In this document: positions 44,670 to 55,174 of the stretch, piece by piece
How positions within the stretch are numbered: the stretch's first letter is position 1
Layout: the number at the start of each line of letters is the position of its first letter
Assembly (NCBI RefSeq): GCF_019334345.1
Contig: NZ_JAHWQX010000001.1
Span: 248,001-312,000 of the forward strand
Length of the DNA stretch: 64,000 nucleotides
DNA from: Neohoeflea coraliihabitans
GTDB taxonomy: Bacteria > Pseudomonadota > Alphaproteobacteria > Rhizobiales > Rhizobiaceae
Direction: 5' to 3'
The notes under the pieces: model-generated
Database searches by the model: none
The model's input: only the letters and a program-made list of their open reading frames with translations
Told to the model about the DNA's origin: nothing
Program-made: the position numbers and the translations under genes

Positions 44670-47600
44670 ATGAGCGACGACAGGTGGGACTTCTGGATCG
44701 ACCGGGGCGGGACCTTCACCGATATCATCGGGCGCGCGCCGGACCAGACCCTGCACCAGCGCAAGCTGCTGTCCGAAAACCCGGACGTCTACCGCGACGC
44801 TGCCATAAAGGGCATTCGTGACCTGCTTGGCGTGAAGCCGGACGACGCCATTCCGTCCGGCCGCATCGGCCATGTGAAGATGGGGACGACGGTGGCCACC
44901 AATGCGCTGCTCGAGCGCAAGGGGGATCGCACGCTGCTGGTCACCACCCGTGGTTTCCGCGATGCGCTGAAGATTGCCTATCAGGCCCGCCCCGACATCT
45001 TCGCCAAGCAAATCGTTCTGCCCGAACAGCTCTATGACCAGGTGGTCGAGGTCGATGAGCGCCTTGCCGCCGACGGCAGCGTGCGCCGCCCGATCGATGC
45101 GGCTTCCCTTTCGCAACCGCTGCGCGCTGCACGCGCGGCCGGCATCAACGCCGTGGCGATCGTGCTGATGCACTCCTGGCGCAATCCCGAGCATGAGATC
45201 GAAGTCGAGACAGCCTGCCGAGAGGCCGGCTTCACCCAGATCTCCGTCAGCCACCAGGTTTCGCCTCTGATCAAGCTGGTCGGCCGCGGAGACACCACCG
45301 TGGTCGATGCCTATCTTTCGCCAATCCTCAAACGCTATGTTGATCGCATTGCCGAAGAACTGGGCGCCACCCCGGCCGGCCAGCCGGGCCCGACCCTGCA
45401 ATTCATGATGTCGTCGGGGGGCCTGACCGCAGCCGACAAGTTCCGCGGCAAGGATGCCATCCTCTCCGGGCCAGCCGGCGGCGTCGTCGGCATGGTCGAA
45501 ACAGCGCGCTTGGCCGGCTATTCGAAAGTGATCGGTTTCGACATGGGCGGCACCTCCACCGACGTGACCCATTTCGATGGCGATCACGAGCGGGTCTTCG
45601 ACACCGAGGTCGCCGGCGTCCGGATCCGCGCCCCGATGATGCGCATCCACACGGTCGCCGCCGGCGGCGGTTCGATCCTCTCTGCCGAGGAAGGCCGTTT
45701 TCGCGCCGGGCCGGGATCGGCGGGTGCTGACCCCGGACCCGCCTGCTACCGCCGCAACGGGCCTCTGACGGTAACCGATGCCAATGTCATGCTCGGCAAG
45801 CTGCAGCCCGATTTTTTCCCCGCGATTTTCGGCCCCGGACAGGATCAGCCGCTTGATCGCGAGGTGGTCGCCGCGCGGTTCGAGGACCTCGCGGCCCGGC
45901 AGCCGGGCAAGTCCGCAGAAGAGATCGCCGAGGGCTTCATCACCATCGCCGTCGAGAACATGGCCAATGCCATCAAGAAGATCTCGGTCCAGCGCGGCTA
46001 CGACGTCACCCGCTATCTGCTCAACTGCTTCGGCGGTGCGGGCGGTCAACATGCCTGCCTGGTCGCCGACGCGCTCGGCATGCAGGCGATCCTGATCCAT
46101 CCCTTTTCCGGCCTCCTGTCGGCCTACGGCATCGGCCTGGCGCGTGTGTTCGCCAGCCGCCAGCAGGCGCTGATCGCCCCGCTGGCGCCCGACAGCCGCG
46201 ATGCGGTCAACACCCTTGTCGACACCCTGACCGCCGGCCCGGGCGGTGTTATCGAGGAAATGGCGGATCAGGGCATAACCGAAGAGAAACTGCGCTGCCG
46301 CACCGTCCTGCAATTGCGTTACGAGGGCACCGACACCACCCTGCCCGTGGTCAGCGAGGATCTCGATCTGGGTGCGGCAAAAAGCGACTTCGAAACGGCC
46401 CACAAGGCGCAATTCGGCTTCATCTATGATGACAAGGGCATCGTCATCGAGGCCGTCTCCGTCGAAGTCACCGACGCGACCGGTGGCAATCATCACGAAC
46501 CGCACCAGCCCCTTGAAGAGGGCGAGGCCGAGAGCGCCCAGAGCCGCCGGATCTATTCCGGAGGAGCCTGGCATGATGCGCCGGTGTTCGAGCGGACGGC
46601 GCTGCGGCCCGGCAGCCGGGTTCGCGGGCCGGCGCTGATCATCGAGGCCAACCAGACCATCGTTCTCGAACCCGGCTGGAGCGCCGAGATCAGCGCCCAT
46701 GACCATGTTCTCCTGAAACGCCATGAGAAAAAGCGCCGCGAGCTGGCAATCGGAACCACAAAGGCCGATCCGATCCTTCTTGAAGTGTTCAACAACCTGT
46801 TCATGGCCATTGCCGAGCAAATGGGCGTGACACTTCAGAACACCGCCTATTCGGTGAACATCAAGGAACGTCTCGACTTCTCCTGCGCCGTCTTCGACCG
46901 CACCGGCGCCCTGGTCGCCAACGCGCCGCACATGCCGGTGCATCTCGGTTCGATGGACCGTTCGGTGGAGACGGTGATTCGCCTCAATGGCGATGAGGTG
47001 CGCCCCGGCGATGTTTTCGCTTTGAATGCACCATATAACGGCGGCACCCATCTGCCCGACATCACCGTCGTCACACCGGTCTTCGATGATGCCGGCGAGA
47101 CGATCCTCTTCTGGACCGCGTCGCGGGGTCACCATGCCGATGTCGGCGGCACCGCGCCCGGTTCGATGACACCGCTCGCCACCAGCGTCGACGAGGAAGG
47201 CGTGTTGATCGACAATTTCAAGCTCGTCGATCGCGGGCGCTTCCGCGAGACGGCGCTGCGGCAATTGCTCACCGAGCACCCCTATCCGGTGCGCAATGTC
47301 AGCCAGAACATTGCCGACCTGAAGGCGCAGATCGCCGCCAACGAGAAGGGCGTCGCCAGTCTGCGCAAGATGGTGGCGGATTTCTCGCTTGAGGTCGTGG
47401 AAGCCTATATGAGCCACGTTCAGGACAATGCGGCCGAGAGCGTCGCACGCGTGATCGCGACCCTGACGGACTGCAGCTACGACTATCCCACCGACACCGG
47501 CCAGGTGATCCGCGTCCAGATCAGCGTTGATCGGGAAAAGCGCCGCGCCACCGTCGATTTCACCGGCACGTCAGAGGCCTGCGACAATAATTTCAACGCG

Positions 47601-48311
47601 CCCGAACCGGTCGCCCGCGCCGCCGTCCTCTATGCCTTCCGCGTCATGGTCGAAAAGCCGATACCGATGAATGCCGGCTGCCTGCGGCCGATCGACATCA
47701 TCATACCCGACGGCTCGATGCTCAAGCCGGCCTATCCGCGTGCCGTCGTCGCCGGCAATGTCGAGACCTCGCAACATGTCACCAACGCCCTGTTCGGTGC
47801 GCTTGGCGCGCTGGCCAACAGCCAGGGAACCATGAACAATCTGACCTTTGGCAACGACATCTATCAGTATTACGAGACCATCTGTTCCGGCTCGCCGGCA
47901 GGCTATCACAATGACGGTCGCGGCTTTGCCGGCACGGCGGGCGTGCACACCCACATGACCAATTCGCGACTGACCGACCCGGAAGTGCTCGAATTGCGCT
48001 TCCCCGTCGAACTCGAGGATTTTCACATCCGCCACGGTTCCGGCGGCACCGGGCACCACCGGGGCGGCGATGGCACGATCCGCACGCTGCGCTTTCTTGA
48101 AACGATGGACATGGCGATCCTGTCCTCGCACCGCAGCCATCCCCCGCGCGGGATCGGCGGCGGCGGCGGCGGTGAGACGGGATCGACGGTGATACGCCGG
48201 CTGGACGGCACCCGTGAAACGCTCAAGGCCTGTGATCAGACGGTCCTGCAGGCCGGCGAAGCCGTTATCCTGACAACGCCGACATCCGGGGGGGCCGGGC
48301 GCGCCAATTGA
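44670..48311 (+). CDS. oplA: 5-oxoprolinase (ATP-hydrolysing), fused HyuA/HyuB type
   Basis: This enzyme is predicted to hydrolyse 5-oxo-L-proline (pyroglutamate) to glutamate with ATP. The 1213-aa length matches the fused eukaryotic-type enzyme. The N-terminal hydantoinase A half (1-~690) has [29 protein letters not shown], the ATPase segment [11 protein letters not shown] and [26 protein letters not shown]. The hydantoinase B half (~700-1200) has [20 protein letters not shown] and ends with a Gly-rich [10 protein letters not shown] segment. The start is ATG 44670, with GGAGAGGG upstream. It faces the GGDEF/EAL gene, stops 16 bp apart. A 948-aa antisense frame (44571-47417) is a shadow. Confidence 0.95.
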   Translation: MSDDRWDFWIDRGGTFTDIIGRAPDQTLHQRKLLSENPDVYRDAAIKGIRDLLGVKPDDAIPSGRIGHVKMGTTVATNALLERKGDRTLLVTTRGFRDALKIAYQARPDIFAKQIVLPEQLYDQVVEVDERLAADGSVRRPIDAASLSQPLRAARAAGINAVAIVLMHSWRNPEHEIEVETACREAGFTQISVSHQVSPLIKLVGRGDTTVVDAYLSPILKRYVDRIAEELGATPAGQPGPTLQFMMSSGGLTAADKFRGKDAILSGPAGGVVGMVETARLAGYSKVIGFDMGGTSTDVTHFDGDHERVFDTEVAGVRIRAPMMRIHTVAAGGGSILSAEEGRFRAGPGSAGADPGPACYRRNGPLTVTDANVMLGKLQPDFFPAIFGPGQDQPLDREVVAARFEDLAARQPGKSAEEIAEGFITIAVENMANAIKKISVQRGYDVTRYLLNCFGGAGGQHACLVADALGMQAILIHPFSGLLSAYGIGLARVFASRQQALIAPLAPDSRDAVNTLVDTLTAGPGGVIEEMADQGITEEKLRCRTVLQLRYEGTDTTLPVVSEDLDLGAAKSDFETAHKAQFGFIYDDKGIVIEAVSVEVTDATGGNHHEPHQPLEEGEAESAQSRRIYSGGAWHDAPVFERTALRPGSRVRGPALIIEANQTIVLEPGWSAEISAHDHVLLKRHEKKRRELAIGTTKADPILLEVFNNLFMAIAEQMGVTLQNTAYSVNIKERLDFSCAVFDRTGALVANAPHMPVHLGSMDRSVETVIRLNGDEVRPGDVFALNAPYNGGTHLPDITVVTPVFDDAGETILFWTASRGHHADVGGTAPGSMTPLATSVDEEGVLIDNFKLVDRGRFRETALRQLLTEHPYPVRNVSQNIADLKAQIAANEKGVASLRKMVADFSLEVVEAYMSHVQDNAAESVARVIATLTDCSYDYPTDTGQVIRVQISVDREKRRATVDFTGTSEACDNNFNAPEPVARAAVLYAFRVMVEKPIPMNAGCLRPIDIIIPDGSMLKPAYPRAVVAGNVETSQHVTNALFGALGALANSQGTMNNLTFGNDIYQYYETICSGSPAGYHNDGRGFAGTAGVHTHMTNSRLTDPEVLELRFPVELEDFHIRHGSGGTGHHRGGDGTIRTLRFLETMDMAILSSHRSHPPRGIGGGGGGETGSTVIRRLDGTRETLKACDQTVLQAGEAVILTTPTSGGAGRAN

Positions 48312-48327
48312 GCCTGGAGCGCCGCCC

Positions 48328-49971
48328 TCAATGGGCGGCCGCCAGAGCAACAGACAGCGGCAGGGAACACACATTGCCGGCGGACAGGACCGCGGGTGGC
48401 GAGTGGATGCCGGCCATGGCGGCGACCTCGGCGTTGCTCAGTCCGGGCCCGGCAATACGCCCGTCGACCAGCGCGTCCGGAAGCTGCGACACCAGCGCCA
48501 GATCGCCTTCGCTATCGACATTCTGAAAGCACAGCTGCACACCGACGGCAGCGGCCAGGTCGCTGACCGCCTTGAGCGTATCGCTTAATGAAAGTCCCTT
48601 GGCGACGGCGCGAAGATCATTCAGATCGGCCTGCCAGAGGCCGACCGGCTCGGCCGCCACCGGGTCCAGATCGCCGGCGCCGCGCGTAATCGCCTTTGCG
48701 GCAATACGCACGCCCATCGCCTGCAATGTTTCGAGCAGTCCGCGCGCCTGGCCGATCAGCCGTGCCGAAGCGTTGCCGAATTCGACCTCGAAAACGATTC
48801 GCGTCGCCGCCACCTTGCGCTGGGACAGCATCTGCGCGAACTGCGAGGCGAAACTCGGGCGGGCCACCTCCTCCACGGAGATGCGCAGCACGACGGCGAT
48901 CTCAGCCGGCCAGCCGGCGGCATCGTCAAGCACCTGCCGCAAGTGCCATTGCTCGACCAGCGCCATCGTGCCGCTCTCGCGTGCCATCGCCATGAACAGC
49001 TGCGGCGCGATTTCGCCGTGCTCGGGATGCGTCCATCCAATTTGCGCCCGATAGGCGCGTGGCTGCAGCGAGCCGGCCTCGAGGATCGGCTGATAGTCGA
49101 TGCGCAGCGCGCCGCTTTCGACCCCCTGGCGCAGATCCAGCTCGGTTCTGCGGCGCGACCGGTCATCGCGCTCCATTTCGTCGGTGTAGAAACAATAGGC
49201 AGCACCCGCCGCTTCCTTCGCCTCATATAGCGCCAGATCGGCGCGTCTCAGGCACGCCGACAGGCTGTCGCCCTCGACCGGGCAGAAGGTGATGCCGATG
49301 CTGCCCGCAGTCTCGATCTCGGTTCCCGCGTGATGCACGGGGCGGAAAACGCCCTGGATCAGCTCGCGCACGATACCGGCCAGGAGCGCTTGATTGCCCG
49401 GCGCTTGCATAAGGATGACAAATTCATCGCCGCCGAGCCGGTAAATGCGGCTGTCGCGGCCACACCCATCGCGCAGCCGCGTGGTCAGAGCCCGCAACAC
49501 GGCGTCGCCAGCCAAATGCCCCATCGTGTCATTGATGAATTTGAAGCGGTCGAGATCCATGACCAGCACCACCGCCTGATCTGCCGTACGCTCCGCCGCG
49601 TCCGAGCGTGGCGCCGCAAAGGCAGGAAAGTCGCGGCTGAGGGCATGGCGGTTGCCAAGTCCCGTCAGGGCGTCGTGATAGGCAGTGTGATACAGATCGC
49701 GCGTGCCGGCCCGCTCGGCCTCGGCGAATCTCGCGCGGCGCTCAAGCTGCCGGCCGAAGCGCGACGCCATGACACCGCCGATCCCGCCGGTCGCCAGGGC
49801 GGTTGTAGCCGCAAGTCCGATCGCCATCGCCGGGAACGCGAGCAAACCATGCGAAAACCCGGCGGAAGCCAGCGCTCCGGCCGCGAATGCCAATGGCGCC
49901 ACGGCGCCCAGTGCCGAACCGGCGAATGCATATCGCCATCCCATGTCCGGCAGATTGCGTTTCAACATCAT
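48328..49971 (-). CDS. GGDEF protein with degenerate EAL domain
   Basis: This is a 547-aa membrane protein with two N-terminal membrane segments (~13-37 and 42-65). A GGDEF domain at ~98-265 has DALTGLGNRHALSRD, MDLDRFKFINDTMGHLAGD and an intact GGDEF at 180-184. An EAL-like domain follows from ~280. The EAL motif position reads RAQ (308-310, in YRAQIGW) and downstream metal-binding segments are also altered (FEVEF; AAKAITRGAGDLD where DDFG would be expected). The phosphodiesterase half is therefore predicted inactive and may bind c-di-GMP or a partner. AGGAG lies 6 nt before ATG 49971. It is divergent from the GH25 gene. Confidence 0.88.
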   Translation of the reverse strand: MMLKRNLPDMGWRYAFAGSALGAVAPLAFAAGALASAGFSHGLLAFPAMAIGLAATTALATGGIGGVMASRFGRQLERRARFAEAERAGTRDLYHTAYHDALTGLGNRHALSRDFPAFAAPRSDAAERTADQAVVLVMDLDRFKFINDTMGHLAGDAVLRALTTRLRDGCGRDSRIYRLGGDEFVILMQAPGNQALLAGIVRELIQGVFRPVHHAGTEIETAGSIGITFCPVEGDSLSACLRRADLALYEAKEAAGAAYCFYTDEMERDDRSRRRTELDLRQGVESGALRIDYQPILEAGSLQPRAYRAQIGWTHPEHGEIAPQLFMAMARESGTMALVEQWHLRQVLDDAAGWPAEIAVVLRISVEEVARPSFASQFAQMLSQRKVAATRIVFEVEFGNASARLIGQARGLLETLQAMGVRIAAKAITRGAGDLDPVAAEPVGLWQADLNDLRAVAKGLSLSDTLKAVSDLAAAVGVQLCFQNVDSEGDLALVSQLPDALVDGRIAGPGLSNAEVAAMAGIHSPPAVLSAGNVCSLPLSVALAAAH

Positions 49972-50142
49972 GTCAAACTCCTGCCTTGGCGCGACAGTGC
50001 GCGGCGGCCGCTTAAGAGTTTGCTAATTCGAATGTCGGCAACTAGGGATATAGTTACTGCGTCGTCACCGACTGCCGCAGGCTTTTCAGGGCGGCGCACT
50101 GGGGGTCTGCAGCGGTCTTGGCAATGGGGAGGAAGCCCGGAA

Positions 50143-51045
50143 ATGAAGTTGCGCGCCGCGTTACCATCCGCTGCCGTCGAAACGAAATATCCGATGCGAA
50201 CCCCGCTTCGGCGTCACCTCACCCGGCAGCTGTCACGCCCGCCGCGGCGCTTCGCCCGCGCGCTGATATTGTCCACTCTCGCCTTGGTCGGCTGCACGGC
50301 CGGCGGCCCGACCGAAATGCTGTCCTCGGCGGTGCTGGCCAGCAGCGGCCGCACCACCGCGACCCCCTATGGCGATTACGACCCGGTGGATTTCGGTGCA
50401 CGCCATCCGGGGCGCTACCCGGTCCACGGCATCGACGTGTCGAAATACCAGGGCAGCATCGACTGGCGCAAAGTCCGCGCCGCCGGTGCCGCCTTTGTTT
50501 TCCTGAAAGCGACGGAGGGTGGCGACCGCGTCGACGACCGTTTCGATACGTTCTGGCGCGGCGCTGCGGCGGCCGGTCTGCCGCATGCGCCCTACCACTT
50601 CTATTATTTCTGCCGATCGGCTGCCGACCAGGCCCGATGGTTCATTCGCAACGTGCCGAAAGCTGCGGTGAAGATGCCGCCGGTGCTCGACATGGAATGG
50701 AACGCCGCCTCACCGAGCTGCAAGTTGCGCCCCGACCCGCAGACCGTCCGGCGCGAAATGCGGGTCTGGCTGAAGGCGGTCGAGCGCCATTACGGTAAGC
50801 GTCCGATCATCTACACGACGGTCGATTTTCACCGCGAGAACCTTGACGGTCATTTCAGGGATCATCAGTTCTGGCTGCGCTCGGTCGCGGCGCACCCTTC
50901 CGAGATCTATCCCGGCCACCCCTGGACGTTCTGGCAATATACCGGCACCGGAAAGATGCCCGGTGTCACGGGTCACACGGACATCAACGCCTTCGCCGGA
51001 AGCCGGGCCGAGTGGAATGCCTGGCTGCGAAAGCATGCCGATTGA
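50143..51045 (+). CDS. GH25-family lysozyme lipoprotein
   Basis: This predicted muramidase of glycoside hydrolase family 25 is 300 aa. The basic N-terminus is followed by a hydrophobic segment ending in the lipobox LALVGC (Cys ~46), so it should be lipid-anchored. The GH25 barrel starts at HGIDVSKYQGSIDW, with KATEGG, HAPYHFYYF, the catalytic acidic pair in PPVLDMEW, and TFWQYTGTGKMPG. ATG 50143 is preceded by GGGGAGGA, and in-frame ATG 50194 is an alternative. It is followed 118 bp later by an MltB-type transglycosylase gene, a second peptidoglycan hydrolase. Confidence 0.92.
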   Translation: MKLRAALPSAAVETKYPMRTPLRRHLTRQLSRPPRRFARALILSTLALVGCTAGGPTEMLSSAVLASSGRTTATPYGDYDPVDFGARHPGRYPVHGIDVSKYQGSIDWRKVRAAGAAFVFLKATEGGDRVDDRFDTFWRGAAAAGLPHAPYHFYYFCRSAADQARWFIRNVPKAAVKMPPVLDMEWNAASPSCKLRPDPQTVRREMRVWLKAVERHYGKRPIIYTTVDFHRENLDGHFRDHQFWLRSVAAHPSEIYPGHPWTFWQYTGTGKMPGVTGHTDINAFAGSRAEWNAWLRKHAD

Positions 51046-51163
51046 CATCAATGCTCCCGCGGCAGAGTTCCGCTTTGCTTCCGCCGGCCACGGGCTGCGG
51101 GCGCCGACCCAAAGACGCCCTATTTGCCCGCCATCACAGATCACGACAAAACAGGAGATGTTC

Positions 51164-52375
51164 ATGCAGCGCCGCCTATCCTCATTCTTCCGGCCCACCA
51201 CCCTCGCCGCCTTCTGCGTTTTCGCCATGCCCGTAGCTATGGCCTCGGCACAGGGAGCCGCCTGCGGCGGTGATTTCGGCCAGTTTCTCGAGGGGGTGAA
51301 AGCCGAGGCGATCGCCAAGGGCGTGCCGGGCGATGTTGCTGCGTCCGCCCTGCGAGGCCTGTCGCCGGACCAGAAAGTCCTCTCGCGCGACCGCGCTCAG
51401 GGTGTATTCCGTCAGACCTTCCTGGAATTTTCCCAACGCGTCATCAGCGGCAGCCGCATGCAGATCGGCCAGCGCAAGATGCGCGATTATGCCGCCACCT
51501 TCGACCGCGCCGAGCGTGATTACGGCGTACCCGCCCCCGTCATCGCCGCATTCTGGGCCTTGGAGACCGATTTCGGCGCCGTGCAGGGCGACTTCAACAC
51601 GCTGCGTGCCCTTGCCACGCTATCCCATGATTGCCGCCGCCCCGAACTTTTCCGGCCGCAGCTGATCGCTGCCCTTGAAATGGCCGCGCGCGGCGATCTC
51701 GATCCGCGCACCACGACCGGTGCCTGGGCCGGCGAAATCGGCCAGGTGCAGATGTTGCCGGAAGACATTCTCACCTACGGCATGGATGGCGACGGGGACG
51801 GCCGGGTCCGCTTGAAGACCAGCGCCGAAGACGCGATCCTGACAGCGGCCAGGTTCATCCAATCGCTTGGCTGGCGCGCCGGCGAGCCCTGGCTGAAGGA
51901 AGTCACGCTGCCATCCGGCAATTTTCCCCTGGAAAAATCCGGCCTCGATCAGAACATGACCGTCGGCGACTGGACCGCGCTTGGTGTGCGGATCCGCGAT
52001 GGCGCCAGCCTGCCGGCCAGCATGCCCGCCGACCTGCTTTTGCCGCAGGGCGCCGGTGGTCCGGCATTTCTCGCCTTCCCGAATTTCGATGTCTATCTCG
52101 AATGGAACAAGAGCTTCATCTACACCACTTCCGCAGCGTATTTCGCCAGCCGCCTAGCCGGAGCCGACCGTTATGACGCCGGCAATCCCGCACCCGGTCT
52201 TGGCGATGCGGAAATGAAAGCCCTGCAGCAAAAGCTCGCCGCGATGGGCCACGATGTCGGCGACATCGACGGAATTCTCGGCGCCGGAACGCGCGACGCA
52301 GTCCGCGACGAGCAGTTGCGCCTCGGGCTGCCCGCCGATGGCTGGCCGACACGCGAATTGCTCAACCGGCTCTGA
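51164..52375 (+). CDS. MltB-type lytic murein transglycosylase with C-terminal PG-binding domain
   Basis: This 403-aa periplasmic enzyme cleaves glycan strands with formation of 1,6-anhydro-MurNAc. It has a signal peptide (LAAFCVFAMPVAMASA) and an SLT_2 catalytic domain. The catalytic Glu is in AFWALETDFGAVQGD, with ATLSHDCRRPELFRPQL and GQVQMLPEDILTYG. A C-terminal PG_binding_1 domain (LQQKLAAMGHDVGDIDGILGAGTRDAV) completes it. AGGAG lies 6 nt before ATG 51164; ATG 51158 is too close to it. It converges with the KefB-type antiporter gene. Confidence 0.94.
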   Translation: MQRRLSSFFRPTTLAAFCVFAMPVAMASAQGAACGGDFGQFLEGVKAEAIAKGVPGDVAASALRGLSPDQKVLSRDRAQGVFRQTFLEFSQRVISGSRMQIGQRKMRDYAATFDRAERDYGVPAPVIAAFWALETDFGAVQGDFNTLRALATLSHDCRRPELFRPQLIAALEMAARGDLDPRTTTGAWAGEIGQVQMLPEDILTYGMDGDGDGRVRLKTSAEDAILTAARFIQSLGWRAGEPWLKEVTLPSGNFPLEKSGLDQNMTVGDWTALGVRIRDGASLPASMPADLLLPQGAGGPAFLAFPNFDVYLEWNKSFIYTTSAAYFASRLAGADRYDAGNPAPGLGDAEMKALQQKLAAMGHDVGDIDGILGAGTRDAVRDEQLRLGLPADGWPTRELLNRL

Positions 52376-52393
52376 CTGCAGCCCCGGCGTCGC

Positions 52394-53896
52394 TCAGGCG
52401 CCGGGCGCCTTCGTGTCGCGCTCCGGCGGACCGGCTTCCGGCGGTCCGGGCTCAATAGGTGCGGGCTCGGGCGCGTCGGGTTCGGGCGTCTCGGGCTCAG
52501 CCGGTCCGGGCTCAGGCGCATCAGGCGCCGCAGCCTTGCGCGCCCGTCTCTGATACAGCGCGAAGCGTCCGGCGCGATAGCGCAGCCGCCCCCACCAGAA
52601 CGCTCTGTCGATCGCCTGCCGTCCGCGCTCGACCTCCCCAAGTTCGCCTTCATAGGCCAGCCGCAGAGCCTCGCGATACGGCCCGAGACCGGAGGCGGCA
52701 ATACGCTCGATGCGCTCCATCAGATTGAACCAGATCGGCGATACCAGAAGCGACACCGCCGTCATGGCGATCGCCAGCCGGTATATGTCGTAGCCAAGGG
52801 CCCGCGACGATAGCCCGGCCGCCGCCAGCACGAAGGAAAATTCACCGACCTGCGCCATCGACAATCCGGCCAGAAGCGCCGTCTTCGGCTCTGAACCGGT
52901 GGCGCGCAACAGCATGATGTTCCAGATCGTTTTCACGCCGATGACCAGAAGCGAGGCAAACAGCACCAGGCCGATATTGGCGACAATGAAATCGAGATCG
53001 ATCAACAGGCCGATCGACAGGAAGAAGACCACCACGAGAATGCTCTGGATCGGCTCGATCACCGGGATCACCCGCGCCCGAAGGTTGGAATTGCCGACGA
53101 TGATGCCGGCCAGAAACGCGCCATAGACCGGCGAAAGTCCCGCCACACCCGACAGCGCCGCAGCGGTAAAACACAAGGCCAGGGCGCCAAGCGCCAACAG
53201 ATCGACATTCTCGCCGATCGAGGCGGCATAAGGCAGTTTCAGACGGCTGTGATTGCCGAACCACCACATGATGCCGCCCAGCAGGGCCACCGCAACGATG
53301 ACTTTGAACACGACTTCCGAAATGCTCACCGTCGCGCCGCCGAGGCTGGAGACGAGAATCAGCATCGGAATCACGGCCAGGTCCTGCGCGATCAGCACGC
53401 CGACCGTCACCCGCCCCGTCTCGCTGCGCAGTTCGCCCATGCCGTCGAGCATCTTCATCGCCACCACAGTGCTCGACAGGGCGATGATGAAGCCGAGGAT
53501 GATCCATTCCGCGACGCTGGCCTCGAACCACAGCGCCAGCACCGCCGCCAAGGCCATCGACGCAAGCAATTGTCCGCCAGCGACAAGCGTCGCCTGGCGC
53601 ACCGTCAGCATGAAGGCCTTGATCGACAGCTCCATGCCGATGAAGAACAACAGCACCACCACGCCCATCTCGGCCAGGACCGAAACATTCTCCGAGTTCT
53701 GGATGACTCCCAGTCCGGTGGGACCGAGCGCCAGCCCGGCCAGGATGAAACCGACCAGCGGGGGCTGCCGCAGACGCATGAACCCCAGTCCCATGATCGC
53801 CGCCACGGCGACGGCGATGGCGATGCCCAGCAACGGATCGCCGCTATGGGCCACCTCTTCCACAGCTTCCGCAGCATTGGCGATCTGGTTTTCCAT
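52394..53896 (-). CDS. CPA2 (KefB-type) cation/proton antiporter without TrkA-N domain
   Basis: This 500-aa membrane protein has about twelve helices and KefB/CPA2 segments: RQPPLVGFILAGLALGPTGLG, FFIGMELSIKAFM, GFIIALSSTVVAMKML, VGVLIAQDLAVIPML (with the conserved QD) and LSMAQVGEFSFVL. After residue ~410 a short cytoplasmic region ends in a Pro/Glu-rich tail (~455-500, repeated PEP/GP units). The TrkA-N/RCK nucleotide-binding domain usual for Kef is missing, so gating must differ. A weak GC stem lies at its stop codon. Confidence 0.9.
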   Translation of the reverse strand: MENQIANAAEAVEEVAHSGDPLLGIAIAVAVAAIMGLGFMRLRQPPLVGFILAGLALGPTGLGVIQNSENVSVLAEMGVVVLLFFIGMELSIKAFMLTVRQATLVAGGQLLASMALAAVLALWFEASVAEWIILGFIIALSSTVVAMKMLDGMGELRSETGRVTVGVLIAQDLAVIPMLILVSSLGGATVSISEVVFKVIVAVALLGGIMWWFGNHSRLKLPYAASIGENVDLLALGALALCFTAAALSGVAGLSPVYGAFLAGIIVGNSNLRARVIPVIEPIQSILVVVFFLSIGLLIDLDFIVANIGLVLFASLLVIGVKTIWNIMLLRATGSEPKTALLAGLSMAQVGEFSFVLAAAGLSSRALGYDIYRLAIAMTAVSLLVSPIWFNLMERIERIAASGLGPYREALRLAYEGELGEVERGRQAIDRAFWWGRLRYRAGRFALYQRRARKAAAPDAPEPGPAEPETPEPDAPEPAPIEPGPPEAGPPERDTKAPGA

Positions 53897-53953
53897 GGCT
53901 GAGATTCGGTCCCTTCATTGTCGCCGCCCCGGCTGTCTGCCGGCGGTCGGCCC

Positions 53954-55174
53954 CTAATCGCCCATCGTCTCGAGGCTGGCGAAACTCTCCGCCGCGCCAT
54001 CGGCCCCGAACGGGGTTGTCACCTCGACGAAATCATCCGGATAAAAACCGTTGAAACGCGTGCGCAAGGCCAGCGAATACGCGCCGATATGGCCGATTTC
54101 GATCCAGTCACCGGTGTCGATTGTCTCCGGCAGCCAGAACGGCCGCGACAGGATATCGACCGAATCGCAGGTTGCGCCGCAAACCTTGAAGGGCGTGACC
54201 TTGCTGGCATCGCCGTTGCGCGACCGCCGCGCCGGATCGGGGATAAAGCGCGCCGGCAGGGTGATCTTGCCGGTCCAGCTGTCCGACAATGAGGCCCATA
54301 TGCCATCATTGATGTAAAGCCGCCGTCCCTTCCGCAACAAGACGCGGACAATCAGCGAAAAGGCGCGTGCGACGATGACCCGGCCCGGCTCGGCTGTCAG
54401 CGGAAGCGTGTCGAATTCCCATTCGACGATGTCCCTGCGCAGTTGCCCCATCAGATCCTCGAGCGGCGGCGTCGGCTTGTTTTTGCGGGCCGGATCATCG
54501 CCGTACCGCGCCGGAAACCCGCCGCCGACATCCAACCCGGCCAATGCGACACCGGCGCGATTGCGCACCCAGTCGGCGGAGCGCAGAGCGGCCTCGTAGC
54601 TTTCGGTCTCCTCGACCTGGCTGCCGACGTGAAAACAAAGACCCACCTTGAAGCCGATGCGATCGAGCCGGCGCACCAGATCGACAGCATGGCCAGGCGC
54701 TGCACCGAACTTCTTCGACAATTCGTAAGCGGCATGTCCCTTGGTGGCCAGGCGCACATAGATGGTCATCGAACCCGGATCGAGATCGAGCGCGCGCACG
54801 ATGCGCAGCACCTTGGCGATCTCGTCTTCGTGGTCGAGCGACATAACGCGGATGCCGTATTGTTCCAGCGCCAGGCGAATGTCCGACTGCGCCTTGACCG
54901 GATGCATGTACAGCATCTCCGCGTCCTGCGAGGCGGCACGCACGGCTGCAAACTCGCCGGGTGAAGCGACATCGAAGATCTTCACGCCGGCTTCGACGAG
55001 CGCTTTCAGCACCATCGGCTCGCCATTGGTCTTCACGGCATAGGCGGTATCGCCTGGAAACAGGCTCATGAATTGCTGCGCATCCTCCCGCAATACTGCA
55101 GGCCGGAAACAATAAAGGGGGTGATCAGGACGCAACTTCAGGGCCGCTTCGGTTCCGGTCGCAAAGATGCGCAT
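53954..55174 (-). CDS. Fold-III PLP-dependent ornithine/diaminopimelate-type decarboxylase
   Basis: This 406-aa alanine-racemase-fold decarboxylase is probably specific for ornithine or lysine (polyamine synthesis). The PLP lysine is in TAYAVKTNGEP (~residue 48). Further motifs are GLCFHVGSQVEE, GLDVGGGFPARYGD, AEPGRVIVARAF, and the second-subunit active-site Cys in VCGATCDSVDIL. ATG 55174 has AGGGAG upstream. The frame stays open further upstream to 55426, and ATG 55201 is a less likely start. The divergent 305-bp leader region is structured (see that entry). Exact substrate is inferred from family only. Confidence 0.88.
   Translation of the reverse strand: MRIFATGTEAALKLRPDHPLYCFRPAVLREDAQQFMSLFPGDTAYAVKTNGEPMVLKALVEAGVKIFDVASPGEFAAVRAASQDAEMLYMHPVKAQSDIRLALEQYGIRVMSLDHEDEIAKVLRIVRALDLDPGSMTIYVRLATKGHAAYELSKKFGAAPGHAVDLVRRLDRIGFKVGLCFHVGSQVEETESYEAALRSADWVRNRAGVALAGLDVGGGFPARYGDDPARKNKPTPPLEDLMGQLRRDIVEWEFDTLPLTAEPGRVIVARAFSLIVRVLLRKGRRLYINDGIWASLSDSWTGKITLPARFIPDPARRSRNGDASKVTPFKVCGATCDSVDILSRPFWLPETIDTGDWIEIGHIGAYSLALRTRFNGFYPDDFVEVTTPFGADGAAESFASLETMGD

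Noticed and set aside
44571-47417. 948-codon minus-strand open frame
   Set aside because: It is antisense to the 5-oxoprolinase gene, whose motifs are unmistakable; the minus frame has no domain or ribosome-binding site.
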